The notes under the pieces are model-generated. The model was not told where the DNA came from. It saw only the letters and a program-made list of their open reading frames with translations, and did no database searches. From Dehalococcoidia bacterium (GTDB taxonomy: Bacteria > Chloroflexota > Dehalococcoidia > DSTF01 > JACRBR01), in contig JADMII010000009.1 in the NCBI GenBank assembly GCA_015478665.1, positions 1 to 64,000 on the forward strand: DNA of 64,000 nt. Direction: 5' to 3'. Shown here one piece after another: positions 23,900 through 31,582 of this stretch; positions within the stretch are counted from its first letter, which is position 1, and each line of letters starts with the position of its first letter. The position numbers were made by a program, and so were the translations under genes.

Positions 23900-24367
23900 A
23901 TGGTCGCGCTCAAGCTCACGCACGACGAGCCGAAGCTCGTGTACCTGGCACTCGTGTATCACCTCGGGCGGCCCGGCTCGGAGCTCGACCGCGAGACGAA
24001 GCTGCCTGTCGAGCACGGCCTGCGCGAGGTAAAGGTCGAGCTCGGCGCGCACCTCGCCGATGACGCAGCGATCATCGAGCTGGACGATGCGCAGTATCGC
24101 CGTCTGCTCGATGCGGTCTACGGCGCCGTGAACGAGCTGCGTGTTCACCACATGCGCAGCGGCGCCGAGAGCACCGTGGCGCGATTCACCGAGACGGCGC
24201 GCACGCTCTTCCCGGAGGTCGCCGCCGACCCGGAGGCCGCGCTCACGGTCGCCGAGGCGATGATCATGCTGCACCGGCGGATCGAGCGTGCCGTAACGCG
24301 CGCCGCGCGCGCAGCACCGGCTCCTGCGAGGCCGGCGAAGCGCCGCCGCTGGCCGTTTCGCCGCTGA
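23900..24367 (+). CDS. Hypothetical protein
   Basis: A 155-residue soluble protein of unknown function. It begins LKLTHDEPKLVYLALVYHLG, has an alpha/beta N-terminal part (residues 1-70) and a helical middle (VYGAVNELRVHHMRSGAEST and MIMLHRRIERAV). The tail is basic and Ala/Pro-rich, ending RRRWPFRR. The start at 23900 is set by the -10 box 6 nt upstream and by the protein-like N terminus. It lies downstream of the small ribosomal gene in the same direction, but probably as a separate unit. Confidence 0.65.
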   Translation: MVALKLTHDEPKLVYLALVYHLGRPGSELDRETKLPVEHGLREVKVELGAHLADDAAIIELDDAQYRRLLDAVYGAVNELRVHHMRSGAESTVARFTETARTLFPEVAADPEAALTVAEAMIMLHRRIERAVTRAARAAPAPARPAKRRRWPFRR

Positions 24368-24593
24368 CCGCGCGGCATCGCCGTCGAGGGCCGCCGTCAG
24401 GCACCGGCGTGCGATGGGGCGCCCGGCGGCAGCGCGTCGCCCGGTAGCGCGGCCGGTCGACGCATTGCCGGGCCGGCCGCGGCACACATCCGCCTCCGGC
24501 GCGCCTGCCGTATATAACGAGGAGGCACGAAGCCCTCATCGCGACTGCGGCGCCGCGTTCGCGGCCTCCCGCCAGCCGGAGGATGGAGCGGAC

Positions 24594-25187
24594 GTGGACT
24601 ACACGACACTCCGGGACGACGAGTTGATGGAGCGGCTCTGCGCGCGCGATCTTGCCGCGTTCGAACATCTCTACGATCGCTACAGCGACCTCGTGCACTC
24701 CGTCGTGCTGCGGGTCGTCGGCGATGGCTACGTGGCCGAGGACGTCACGCAGGACGTCTTCCTGCGGCTCTGGCGCAAGCCGGAACAGTTCGACGTCAGC
24801 CGCGGCAAGTTCGTCACCTGGCTGCTCAGCGTCGCCCGCAACCGCTCGATCGACGAACGCCGCTCCCACGGCCGGCGGCTGCGCCACGAAGCACTGCCCG
24901 CCACGCCCGACGAAGACGAGGCGCTGCCCAGCATGCGCGACGACGAAGACCCGGCGCTCGCCAGCGTCGTCGCCGATGACCGGCGCGCCGTGCGGCAGGC
25001 GATGGAGCTGCTGCCGCCGGAGCAACGCCTCGCCATCTCCCTCGCGTACTTTGGCGGCCTCACGCAGCAGGAGATCGCGAACACGCTGGGCCAGCCGCTG
25101 GGCACCGTGAAGACGCGCATCCGTCTCGGCATGCAGAAGATGCGCGGGGCGCTCGAGACGCGGCAGATGGAGGACAGCCTACGGTGA
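24594..25187 (+). CDS. ECF-type RNA polymerase sigma factor
   Basis: A 197-residue extracytoplasmic-function sigma factor. Region 2 (about residues 15-85) has LAAFEHLYDRYSDLVHSVVL, YVAEDVTQDVFLRLWRKPEQ and FVTWLLSVARNRSIDERRS. Region 4 (about 135-190) has LLPPEQRLAISLAYFGGLTQ and QEIANTLGQPLGTVKTRIR, a sigma-70 region-4 helix-turn-helix. The start is the GTG at 24594 behind GGAGGATGGAG. A TATATAAC box at 24511-24518 suggests a 65-75 nt leader. Its 3' end overlaps the anti-sigma gene by 4 bp, the usual sign of coupled translation. The group resembles the SigK/RskA pairs of high-GC bacteria. Confidence 0.93.
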   Translation: MDYTTLRDDELMERLCARDLAAFEHLYDRYSDLVHSVVLRVVGDGYVAEDVTQDVFLRLWRKPEQFDVSRGKFVTWLLSVARNRSIDERRSHGRRLRHEALPATPDEDEALPSMRDDEDPALASVVADDRRAVRQAMELLPPEQRLAISLAYFGGLTQQEIANTLGQPLGTVKTRIRLGMQKMRGALETRQMEDSLR

Positions 25188-25996
25188 TCTGGATTGACTG
25201 CGAGACCGCGCGTGAGAGCATCGACGCCTACGTCATCGGCGCGCTGGACAGCGACGAGCTGCCGGCGTTCCGGGCGCACGTCGCGGCCTGCGATGCCTGC
25301 GCGCATCTCATCGAAGAGGCGCGCGACGGCGCGGCGGCGGTGGCGCTCTCGGTGCCGCTCGTGCCGGCGTCGTCGGCGCTGAAGGCGCGCGTCATGGCAT
25401 CGGCCGCCGTCCTCACACCGAGGGCGCGCCGGCCGCGGCCGATCGCTCGCCTGCGTGGCTGGCCGGCAGTCGCGGCGGCGCTGCTCGTCGTCAGCATCGC
25501 CGCCCTCGCCTGGGGCGCGGCGATGCAGCATCGCGCGGGCGACCTCGGCGCGCGCAACGATGCGGCGACAGCGCGGGCGGCTGATGCCGGCGCACAGCTC
25601 GCGTCGCTGACGACGTGGCAGCAGGGGATGCTGCGCATCGCCGGTCAACCGGACGTCGCGCGCACGGATCTCATGGGCACGGCGCTGGCGCCGTCGGCGC
25701 GCGGCACCTATATCTGGAGCGCTTCGCAGCGGACGGGCGCCTTCCTCGGCAGCGGCCTGCCGCCCCTGCCGAAGGGCCAGACGTACCAGTTCTGGTTCGT
25801 CTACAGCGGGACGTGGGAGTCCGCCGGCGCGTGCGTCCGCGGCGCCGACGGCAGCGCCCGCCTCATTGTCCGCCGCGACGAGGGCGCGGCGAACGACGAC
25901 GCCGGCCCCGTGCGCGGCTTCGCCGTCACCATCGAGCCGGCGAACGGCAGCGGCCAGCGCACCGGCGCGCTCGTCCTCCAGAGCGCGTTGAACTGA
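25184..25996 (+). CDS. Anti-sigma factor with RskA-like C-terminal domain
   Basis: A 270-residue single-pass membrane protein that should hold the adjacent sigma factor. The N-terminal zinc-finger-type anti-sigma domain shows DAYVIGALDSDELPAFRAHV followed by HVAACDAC, i.e. HxxxCxxC. One transmembrane helix lies at about residues 90-110 (VAAALLVVSIAALAWGAAM). The outer part matches the anti-sigma-K RskA C-terminal domain: ASQRTGAFLGSGLPPLPKGQ, TYQFWFVYSGTWESAGA and a late FAVTIEPANGS. It starts at the GTG at 25184, overlapping the sigma gene stop by 4 bp. Release is probably by regulated proteolysis at the membrane. Confidence 0.92.
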   Translation: MIWIDCETARESIDAYVIGALDSDELPAFRAHVAACDACAHLIEEARDGAAAVALSVPLVPASSALKARVMASAAVLTPRARRPRPIARLRGWPAVAAALLVVSIAALAWGAAMQHRAGDLGARNDAATARAADAGAQLASLTTWQQGMLRIAGQPDVARTDLMGTALAPSARGTYIWSASQRTGAFLGSGLPPLPKGQTYQFWFVYSGTWESAGACVRGADGSARLIVRRDEGAANDDAGPVRGFAVTIEPANGSGQRTGALVLQSALN

Positions 25997-26111
25997 CCGC
26001 CGGCCGCCTCGTCCTCCCGGCGGCCGACGCGGCCTCGTACGGCCGTCGAGCGGGCGGCAGGCCAGAATGCCGCGCCAAGCCGACTCCCGCCTGCCTTGCT
26101 CCTGATACCCC

Positions 26112-26139
26112 GTCTCACTAGAATGAGACATGGTCTCAT
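26112..26139. promoter_or_regulatory. Overlapping palindromes at the fur-type gene start (autoregulatory operator)
   Basis: Two inverted repeats share one arm: GTCTCA (26112-26117) with TGAGAC (26124-26129), and ATGAGAC (26123-26129) with GTCTCAT (26133-26139). The second has 7-bp perfect arms around the start codon. They cover the predicted -10 and the initiation site, an arrangement expected for autoregulation by the encoded Fur-family protein. Confidence 0.6.
26119..26124 (+). promoter_or_regulatory. -10 box of a predicted leaderless promoter (fur-type gene)
   Basis: TAGAAT, 5 nt before the ATG at 26130, embedded in the palindromes at 26112-26139. Confidence 0.5.
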
Positions 26140-26672
26140 CGAAGCGCACGGCGCCGGACGCCATGTCCGACATCGACCTGATCGTCGAGCGGCTCGAGAT
26201 GCGCGGGCATCGCGTGACGGAGAGCCGCCGCCGCGTGCTCGCCGGCGTGCTCGCGCAACCCGCCCACTTCACGATCGACGACGTCGTGCACGCGGCGCGC
26301 CAGGTCGGCCGCGCGACGGTCTTCCGCACCGTCAAGCTGCTGCTCGACCTCAACATCCTCTGCCGCATCCTGCTCGATGACGGCACGCTGCACTATCGCC
26401 TCAGCACCCGCGGCCATCACCATCACCTCGTCTGCCGCGACTGCGGCCGCGTCGAAGACTTCACGCGCTGTGACGTGCCGGCGCTGGTCCGGCAGCTCGC
26501 GCGCGCGACGGACTACGAGATCGAGGGCCACTGGCTGGAGGTCTACGGCCGCTGCCGCGCCTGCGCGCGCCGCGACGGTCGTGCGCGCTCCGGTCGAGCG
26601 AAGAACGCGGCGCGGCGGTCGATCGGCGCGACAGCGGGCGCGCAGCGCAGACGCCGGACGCAGGCGCGATGA
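26130..26672 (+). CDS. Fur-family transcriptional regulator (probably Zur)
   Basis: A 180-residue metalloregulator. The N-terminal winged helix has RLEMRGHRVTESRRRVLAGV and ATVFRTVKLLLDLNILCRI. The metal/dimer domain shows the family signature RLSTRGHHHHLVCRDCGRV, with CRDC and a later CRAC as the structural zinc site. A basic tail of about 30 residues is extra. The ATG at 26130 lies 5 nt after a TAGAAT box and inside a palindrome, so the gene is probably leaderless and autoregulated. Its stop overlaps the start of a ZIP zinc transporter by 4 bp, which makes zinc the likely signal. Confidence 0.9.
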   Translation: MVSSKRTAPDAMSDIDLIVERLEMRGHRVTESRRRVLAGVLAQPAHFTIDDVVHAARQVGRATVFRTVKLLLDLNILCRILLDDGTLHYRLSTRGHHHHLVCRDCGRVEDFTRCDVPALVRQLARATDYEIEGHWLEVYGRCRACARRDGRARSGRAKNAARRSIGATAGAQRRRRTQAR

Positions 26673-27406
26673 GCGCGGCGCTGCTGCTGCTCGGGCTGGC
26701 CACCTGCGCCTCCACCATGCTCGGCGGGCTGCTGGCGCTGCGCCTGAAGGACAAGCTGCACCTCGTCCTCGGGTTCAGCGCGGGGGCGGTGATCGGCGTT
26801 GCGTTCTTCGAGATCATCCCCGAGTCGATCAACCTCTCCGCCGGCCGCTTCGAGGGCTCGGTCGTCACGTCCGTGATGGGCCTGGGCTTCGTCGCCTACC
26901 TGGTGCTGGACCGGGTGATCGTCTTGCACGCGCACCAGGACGGAGAGGCGATGCAACTGCTGCCGGCGGTGCAGGACAGGGGACGGCTCGGCGCGAGCAG
27001 CCTCTCGCTGCACAGCTTCCTCGACGGCATCGCCATCGGGTTTGCGTTCAAGGTGTCACCCGCGGTCGGCGCCGTGGTGGCGAGCGCAGTGCTCGCGCAC
27101 GACTTCTCCGACGGCATCAACACGGTGAACCTCATCGTGAAGGACGGCGGCGACGCCCGCGACGCGCTTCGCTGGCTCGCCGTCGATGCCATCGCGCCGG
27201 TGCTCGGGTTGCTGGCGAGCGTGCTGTTCAGCGTCTCACAGAGTTCGCTCGGCCTCCTGCTGGCCGTGTTCGCCGGCACGTTCACCTACATCGGCGCCGC
27301 CGAGCTGGTGCCCGAAAGCCACCACGCCCACCCCAAGTTCATGACGACGGCGATGACCGTCTCGGGCATGCTGGTGATCTTCGCCGTCGTTCGCATCGCC
27401 GGCTGA
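26669..27406 (+). CDS. ZIP-family divalent metal transporter
   Basis: A 245-residue integral membrane protein with about eight membrane helices. The metal-path helices read SLHSFLDGIAIGFAF (TM4, in place of the common HNxxEG) and AHDFSDGINTVNLI (TM5, in place of HExPQ). FFEIIPES near TM2-3 and ELVPESHHAHPK near the end add further acidic and His residues. It should import zinc or another divalent metal. The ATG overlaps the stop of the Fur-family gene (ATGA), so both are made from one mRNA. The HSFLD/HDFSD variants are typical of a bacterial subgroup, but specificity is uncertain. Confidence 0.9.
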   Translation: MSAALLLLGLATCASTMLGGLLALRLKDKLHLVLGFSAGAVIGVAFFEIIPESINLSAGRFEGSVVTSVMGLGFVAYLVLDRVIVLHAHQDGEAMQLLPAVQDRGRLGASSLSLHSFLDGIAIGFAFKVSPAVGAVVASAVLAHDFSDGINTVNLIVKDGGDARDALRWLAVDAIAPVLGLLASVLFSVSQSSLGLLLAVFAGTFTYIGAAELVPESHHAHPKFMTTAMTVSGMLVIFAVVRIAG

Positions 27407-27726
27407 GCGGCGCGGACGCACGGTCCGGCCACCCCGATCGCCGCCCGTACGCCCGCGCCCGACGCTGAACCTGCATCCCCGGCGCCGCCGCCGTCGCAGC
27501 CCGTCGCACCATCGCCGGTGCGCTGCAGCGTCCCTCCGGCAGCGTGCGGGCCGGAGGGCCCTTTGGGTGCCGGCGGCCGGCGGCCCGCCGACGCTTGGTG
27601 TATCGCGCCGGCGCGTGGCATCCTTACGCCGGACGGTGTCGCGCGGCGGCCGCTTCCCCGGCTGCCGCCAAAGGTGGAAGCGGAGACCGTCCCCGCTTCC
27701 CCGGCGACGCGCCCGTTCTGTGCAGC
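27407..27726. other. Intergenic region, 320 bp
   Basis: I see no gene and no strong promoter or hairpin here. It separates the ZIP gene from the L,D-transpeptidase gene. Confidence 0.4.
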
Positions 27727-28431
27727 ATGAAGGCACGCCTGCGTACCCTCGCCCTGATCAGCCTCGCCACACTGGCGTTCGCCGCCTGTGGCGCCGGCGC
27801 CCGCGCACGTTCTGGCGTCATCATCGAGCCGCTCGACAAGGCGACCGCGCCAGCGGGCGTCATCGCCGCCCCGACGACGCCGTCGTCCCCCACGCCCGAG
27901 CCGACGCCGACAAGCGAACGCGTCATCGCGTCCCCGACCGTCGCCCATCCGACCGTCGCGCCGGCGACCGTCGCCCCGGCGACCGTCGCGGCGCCGACGG
28001 CGACCGCAGTCCCTCCGCCGGCCGGCGATGCGTCGCTGCGGCCGTCCTCCGGCCGCTGGATCGAGGTCGACGTCACGCGCTTCACCGTGCGGCTGATGGA
28101 CAACAACACGGTCGTGCAAACGATCGCGCCCGTCGGCGTCGGCGTCGAGATCAACACCGGCAACTACCAGTCGACGCAGACTGGCCTGTTCCGCGTCTAC
28201 AACAAGATTCCCGGACTCGCCTACGACGCGCCATACAAGACGTACATCAGCGACTGGGTCGGCTTCGACCCGGCGAAGGACAACGGCTTCCACTCGTTCC
28301 TCAAGGACAAGGATGGGAACGTCGTCGACCCGACCACCGGCCGCATCTCCAACGGCTGCATCCGCACCGGCGCTGCGCAGGCGATCACCGCCTTCGCCGA
28401 GATCGGCATGCCGGTGTGGGTCCACCTCTAG
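27727..28431 (+). CDS. L,D-transpeptidase (YkuD) lipoprotein
   Basis: A 234-residue exported enzyme that makes 3-3 cross-links or anchors proteins in peptidoglycan. The N terminus is a lipoprotein signal with LAFAAC (Cys about residue 21). A 70-residue Pro/Thr/Ala tether with repeated APATV units follows. The YkuD domain (about residues 105-234) has IEVDVTRFTVRLMDNNTVVQ, a conserved His in GFHSFLKDKDG and the catalytic SNGCIRTG. The ATG at 27727 starts the signal peptide. With alr and murT-gatD elsewhere in the window it shows that the organism builds peptidoglycan. Confidence 0.93.
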   Translation: MKARLRTLALISLATLAFAACGAGARARSGVIIEPLDKATAPAGVIAAPTTPSSPTPEPTPTSERVIASPTVAHPTVAPATVAPATVAAPTATAVPPPAGDASLRPSSGRWIEVDVTRFTVRLMDNNTVVQTIAPVGVGVEINTGNYQSTQTGLFRVYNKIPGLAYDAPYKTYISDWVGFDPAKDNGFHSFLKDKDGNVVDPTTGRISNGCIRTGAAQAITAFAEIGMPVWVHL

Positions 28432-28527
28432 GCGGGCTGGCACTGACCGTGGGGACTGCGTACTGGTACCTGTTGATTGGCGGCTGGTAGGTGGCAACCC
28501 GGGCTGTTGCTCTGGCCGGCTCCGCGG

Positions 28528-29199
28528 TTAGAGCACCGACTCTGAGGCGGCGAACGGCGGGTAGGGTGGGAAGAGCGACTCGAGTTCCCGGCGGATCGGG
28601 TCTTCCGGCGGCAGGTAGCGGCTGAAGTCGCCGTCCGGCTCCGGGCGCTCGCGCTGCCCCGTCACCCGCGCGTCCATGATCTTGTTCTGTAGCATGATCA
28701 GCCCCGTCAGCAGCGACTCGGGCCGCGGCGGGCAGCCGGGGACGTAGACGTCGACCGGGACGATCAGGTTCACGCCGGGCAGGACACTGTAGGCGTAGGC
28801 GAAGGGCCCACCCATAATCGCGCAGCCGCCCATCGAGATCGCCCACTTCGGCTCCGGCATCTGCAGCCAGATGCGGCGGATCGCCGGCGCCATCTTCCAC
28901 GTGCAGGTGCCCGAGACGATCATCAGATCCGCCTGGCGCGGCGACGCGCGGAAGATCTCGGCGCCGAAGCGCGCGATGTCGTAGCGCGGCGTCGCCGTCG
29001 CGATCATCTCCATGGCGCAGCAGGCGAGCCCGAACATCGTCGGCCACAGCGATGAGCTGCGGGCCCAGTTCATCACCGTGTCGACGCCGGTCAGCAGCAG
29101 GTTCTGTGAGACGTCGCTGTCGACGCCTTCGATCGCCGGCGCCGCCGGCTGGCCGTAGAGCGGGATCGTCTCCTGTACCATCGACTCATTGTCGCGCAT
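28528..29199 (-). CDS. nuoB: NADH-quinone oxidoreductase subunit B
   Basis: A 223-residue complex I subunit that carries the terminal [4Fe-4S] cluster N2. The ligand cysteines are present in [20 protein letters not shown] and [28 protein letters not shown] deviates slightly from the usual SCAxSGG segment. A C-terminal extension of about 45 residues is proline- and acid-rich. It stands alone, between an L,D-transpeptidase and ribD, without other nuo genes, so it may be a second copy or the operon may be split. Start ATG 29199 is chosen; ATG 29181 ([10 protein letters not shown]) is plausible. Confidence 0.92.
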   Translation of the reverse strand: MRDNESMVQETIPLYGQPAAPAIEGVDSDVSQNLLLTGVDTVMNWARSSSLWPTMFGLACCAMEMIATATPRYDIARFGAEIFRASPRQADLMIVSGTCTWKMAPAIRRIWLQMPEPKWAISMGGCAIMGGPFAYAYSVLPGVNLIVPVDVYVPGCPPRPESLLTGLIMLQNKIMDARVTGQRERPEPDGDFSRYLPPEDPIRRELESLFPPYPPFAASESVL

Positions 29200-29204
29200 C
29201 GACG

Positions 29205-29220
29205 AAGATTGGGCAATCTT
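29205..29220. promoter_or_regulatory. Palindrome upstream of nuoB
   Basis: AAGATTG-GG-CAATCTT is a perfect inverted repeat with 7-bp arms, ending 6 nt before the nuoB start codon. It is AT-rich in a GC-rich background, so it is probably an operator or promoter element rather than a terminator. Confidence 0.5.
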
Positions 29221-29298
29221 TCACAATCGCCGGCGATGATGCGCGCGAGCGGTGCTCCGCTGTGCGGGAGCGCACGCAGGCCCGCCCGGCCGACGGCG

Positions 29299-30411
29299 TC
29301 AGCCCTGCGCCCACTCCTCACTCGCATGCACGTAGCCCACGATGACGACGTCGTCGCCGAGGCGCTGCGTCTCGACCTCGTGCAGGCTGACAGCGTCCGC
29401 CATCCGCGCGACGCCTTCGCCCGCTACCGCCGGATAGGCGCTGCCGCCGACGATCTTCGGCGCGATGATCGCCTGCACCTTGTCGACGAGGCCCGCCACG
29501 AAGAGGCTCGCGTGCAGCACGCCACCGCCTTCGACGAGCAGCGACAGCACATCGCGCTCGCCGAGCAGGCGCAGCAGCGCCGCCAGGTCGACGCGTCCAC
29601 CGGCGTCCGATGGCAGCACGCGTACCTCGGCGCCGGTCCGCTCGATGCCCGCGCGCCACCCCTCCGCCGCCGCCGCCGTCGTCGCGATGAGCGTCGGGCC
29701 GCCGGGACCGAGCACCTTCGCATCGGGCGGCGTCCGTCCGCGTGAGTCGGCGACGATGCGCAGCGGCTGCCGCTTCGCCGGCGTGCCGCCGGGCCGCGCC
29801 GTGAGCTGCGGGTCGTCGAGCAGGATGGTCTGCACGCCGCACATGATGGCGTCGATTTTCGTGCGGCATTCGTGCGCCCACGCACGCGCCTCCGCTCCGG
29901 CGACCCAGCGCGAGTCGCCGCTCGCGGCCGCGATCTTTCCGTCGAGCGTCGCGGCGAACTTCGCTGTGACGAACGGCCGGCCCGTGCGGCGATGCTTCAG
30001 GTACGCCTCGTGCAGCCACGCCGCCTCGCGCCCGCCATCGCCGACGCGCACCGCGACGCCGGCCGCCCGCAGCTGCGCGACGCCGCGGCCCGCAACCGCC
30101 GGGTTCGGGTCGAGGATCGCGACGTGTGCCGCGCGCACGCCGGCGGCGACGATCGCAGCGGTGCAGGGCGGCGTGCGGCCGTGGTGCGCGTGCGGCTCCA
30201 GCGTCACGTAGAGCTCGGCGTTCCGCGCGGCCGCGCCGGCGCGCTCGAGCGCGACGACTTCCGCGTGCGGCCCGCCGGGCGGCCGGGTCGCTCCCTCGCC
30301 GACGATGCGGCCCTCGCGCACGACGACACAGCCCACGCTCGGATTCGGACTCGTCGTGCCCAGCACCGCATCACCCAGCTCGACGGCGCGTCGCATGAAG
30401 TCGGAGATCAC
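29299..30411 (-). CDS. ribD: Bifunctional riboflavin deaminase/reductase
   Basis: A 370-residue enzyme for two successive steps of riboflavin synthesis. The N-terminal deaminase domain (1-145) has GGPHAEVVAL with the zinc His49 and catalytic Glu51, and a late PPC with Cys83. The usual middle zinc ligand Cys of the PCSH motif is replaced by His74 (LEPHAHHGRTPPC). The reductase domain (150-365) has FVTAKFAATLDGKIA and SLLVEGGGVLHASLF. The start is a GTG at 30411, with TATGCT 5 nt upstream. No other rib gene is adjacent. The Cys-to-His change makes deaminase activity worth testing. Confidence 0.93.
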   Translation of the reverse strand: MISDFMRRAVELGDAVLGTTSPNPSVGCVVVREGRIVGEGATRPPGGPHAEVVALERAGAAARNAELYVTLEPHAHHGRTPPCTAAIVAAGVRAAHVAILDPNPAVAGRGVAQLRAAGVAVRVGDGGREAAWLHEAYLKHRRTGRPFVTAKFAATLDGKIAAASGDSRWVAGAEARAWAHECRTKIDAIMCGVQTILLDDPQLTARPGGTPAKRQPLRIVADSRGRTPPDAKVLGPGGPTLIATTAAAAEGWRAGIERTGAEVRVLPSDAGGRVDLAALLRLLGERDVLSLLVEGGGVLHASLFVAGLVDKVQAIIAPKIVGGSAYPAVAGEGVARMADAVSLHEVETQRLGDDVVIVGYVHASEEWAQG

Positions 30412-30416
30412 GCACC

Positions 30417-30422
30417 AGCATA
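30417..30422 (-). promoter_or_regulatory. -10 box of a predicted leaderless promoter (ribD)
   Basis: TATGCT on the minus strand, 5 nt before the GTG at 30411; no ribosome binding site in between. Confidence 0.45.
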
Positions 30423-30577
30423 TCGGCCCGCGGTGAAGGCCCGTAACCCCCGCAGGTCTCCCGCCGGAGGAGGGGAGCGGCGGTTGGTGTCATCGCGCGA
30501 GGAACTTCCTCTGCGCGTGTGATCGAAGAATTGCTCCGGCACTCGGACCGCAGCCCGCGTACCAGCGCGGACGCCGC

Positions 30578-30625
30578 TGTCTTCGTGAGCGAAGCGCAGG
30601 ATCCCTCCGGCGCACGATGCTGTAC
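30578..30625. repeat. Intergenic GAGCGAAGCG repeat, copy 1
   Basis: TGAGCGAAGCGCAGGATCCC and the bases that follow are about 85% identical over roughly 40 nt to the copy at 31322-31370. The core GAGCGAAGCG(A/C)AGG resembles a dispersed intergenic element seen in many bacterial genomes. Confidence 0.65.
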
Positions 30626-30688
30626 GCGAGGGGAGACCGGACGCGGTTTCCGCTCCCGGGCCGCCACCACCGCGGTGGAGACGGCGTG

Positions 30689-30724
30689 CGCGAAGGAGCT
30701 CTGTTCCGCGAAGGAGCTCTGTTC
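30689..30724. repeat. 18-bp perfect tandem duplication
   Basis: CGCGAAGGAGCTCTGTTC occurs twice in direct succession (30689-30706 and 30707-30724). The unit contains the palindrome GAGCTC. It lies in noncoding DNA. Confidence 0.85.
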
Positions 30725-30936
30725 GAGGAAGATCGCGGTCACCGCAGGTGCCGCGGAGCGCCACACATGCGCCGGACGATGGCATCGGCAGACGTGCGCG
30801 TGTCGCACCATCGCCTGTCCCATCGCGCGCTACCATCGGATTCGGGCCCTGCGTCTGTATCCGACGCGGCGCGGTCGGTTGCGCGAGGCGGGGGTGGCGC
30901 GGCAAGCTTCCCATAGCATGACGGGGGGCAGCGCGC

Positions 30937-31248
30937 ATGGTGACTTCGATCCTCCGACGCACGACGACCGTGACCAGGCCCGACGACTGGGCGGCGCGGA
31001 CGGCCGCGCTCGAGCCGCGGCTGCGGGCCGTGCTCGACCGGCAGCCGGGCTTCGTCTCGCACGAGCTGCGGCGCGACGGCGACGGCGGCAGGATGGTGGA
31101 AGAGACGTCGTTCCGGACTGCGGACGACTGCCGTGCCTACCTGCGGAACGGCGCCGCGGCGATGTGCGCCACCCTGCTCGACGCCGCCCTGCCGACCGCT
31201 GCCTTCCCCCACGGCACCTGGCACCGCGAGACGGTGGAGCGCGCGTGA
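30937..31248 (+). CDS. Small hypothetical protein, ABM/dimeric barrel-like
   Basis: A 103-residue soluble protein. The pattern VTRPDDWAARTAALEPRLRA, LDRQPGFVSHELRRDGDGGR and VEETSFRTADDCRAYLRNGA resembles the ferredoxin-like dimeric alpha/beta barrel of antibiotic-biosynthesis monooxygenase and related proteins, where PGF..., a strand with EE and a W/R-rich helix follow each other. The ATG at 30937 has GGGGGGC about 9 nt upstream. No partner gene is adjacent. A real enzyme role is unproven. Confidence 0.6.
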   Translation: MVTSILRRTTTVTRPDDWAARTAALEPRLRAVLDRQPGFVSHELRRDGDGGRMVEETSFRTADDCRAYLRNGAAAMCATLLDAALPTAAFPHGTWHRETVERA

Positions 31249-31582
31249 TCCACAGCTGCACGCAGACGAGGGGCGATGGAGGTCGCCGGCCGGAGGCCGC
31301 GCGCGCGGACGAGGGCGGTGTTCTGTCATCGTTGAGCGAAGCGAAGGCTCCCTCCGGCGCTCGACGCTGCGCCACACCGAACGGCGCACGCAGATGGACA
31401 GACGACGGTGATCGAAGTCAGAAGTTGGAGGTCGGCGGTCTGAGGCCACGCGGGGTTGAGGGGGAACCGCAGATGGCGCAGAGGGGACGCAGTGCAACCC
31501 GCCTGAGTGCATCCGTGGGTCAGCCGTCTGCGATACATGCTTCTCCCTCGCCCCTTCCCATGCACCCGTGGACCGACCGGCG
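31249..31582. other. Intergenic region, 334 bp, rich in repeats
   Basis: No gene is supported. It holds the second GAGCGAAGCG repeat (31322-31370), a heptamer-period patch (31417-31445: gaagttg/gaggtcg/gcggtct) and a stretch with repeated CGCAGATGG/CGCAGAGG words around 31467-31492. Confidence 0.5.
31322..31370. repeat. Intergenic GAGCGAAGCG repeat, copy 2
   Basis: TTGAGCGAAGCGAAGGCTCC followed by CCTCCGGCGCTCGACGCTG, matching copy 1 at 30578-30625 in the same orientation. Confidence 0.65.

Larger units (their letters stand above)
30412..30936. other. Intergenic region, 525 bp, rich in repeats
   Basis: No gene is supported. The region holds one copy of the GAGCGAAGCG repeat (30578-30625) and an 18-bp perfect tandem duplication (30689-30724). 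The ribD -10 box, TATGCT, is at its left end (30417-30422, minus strand). Confidence 0.5.
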
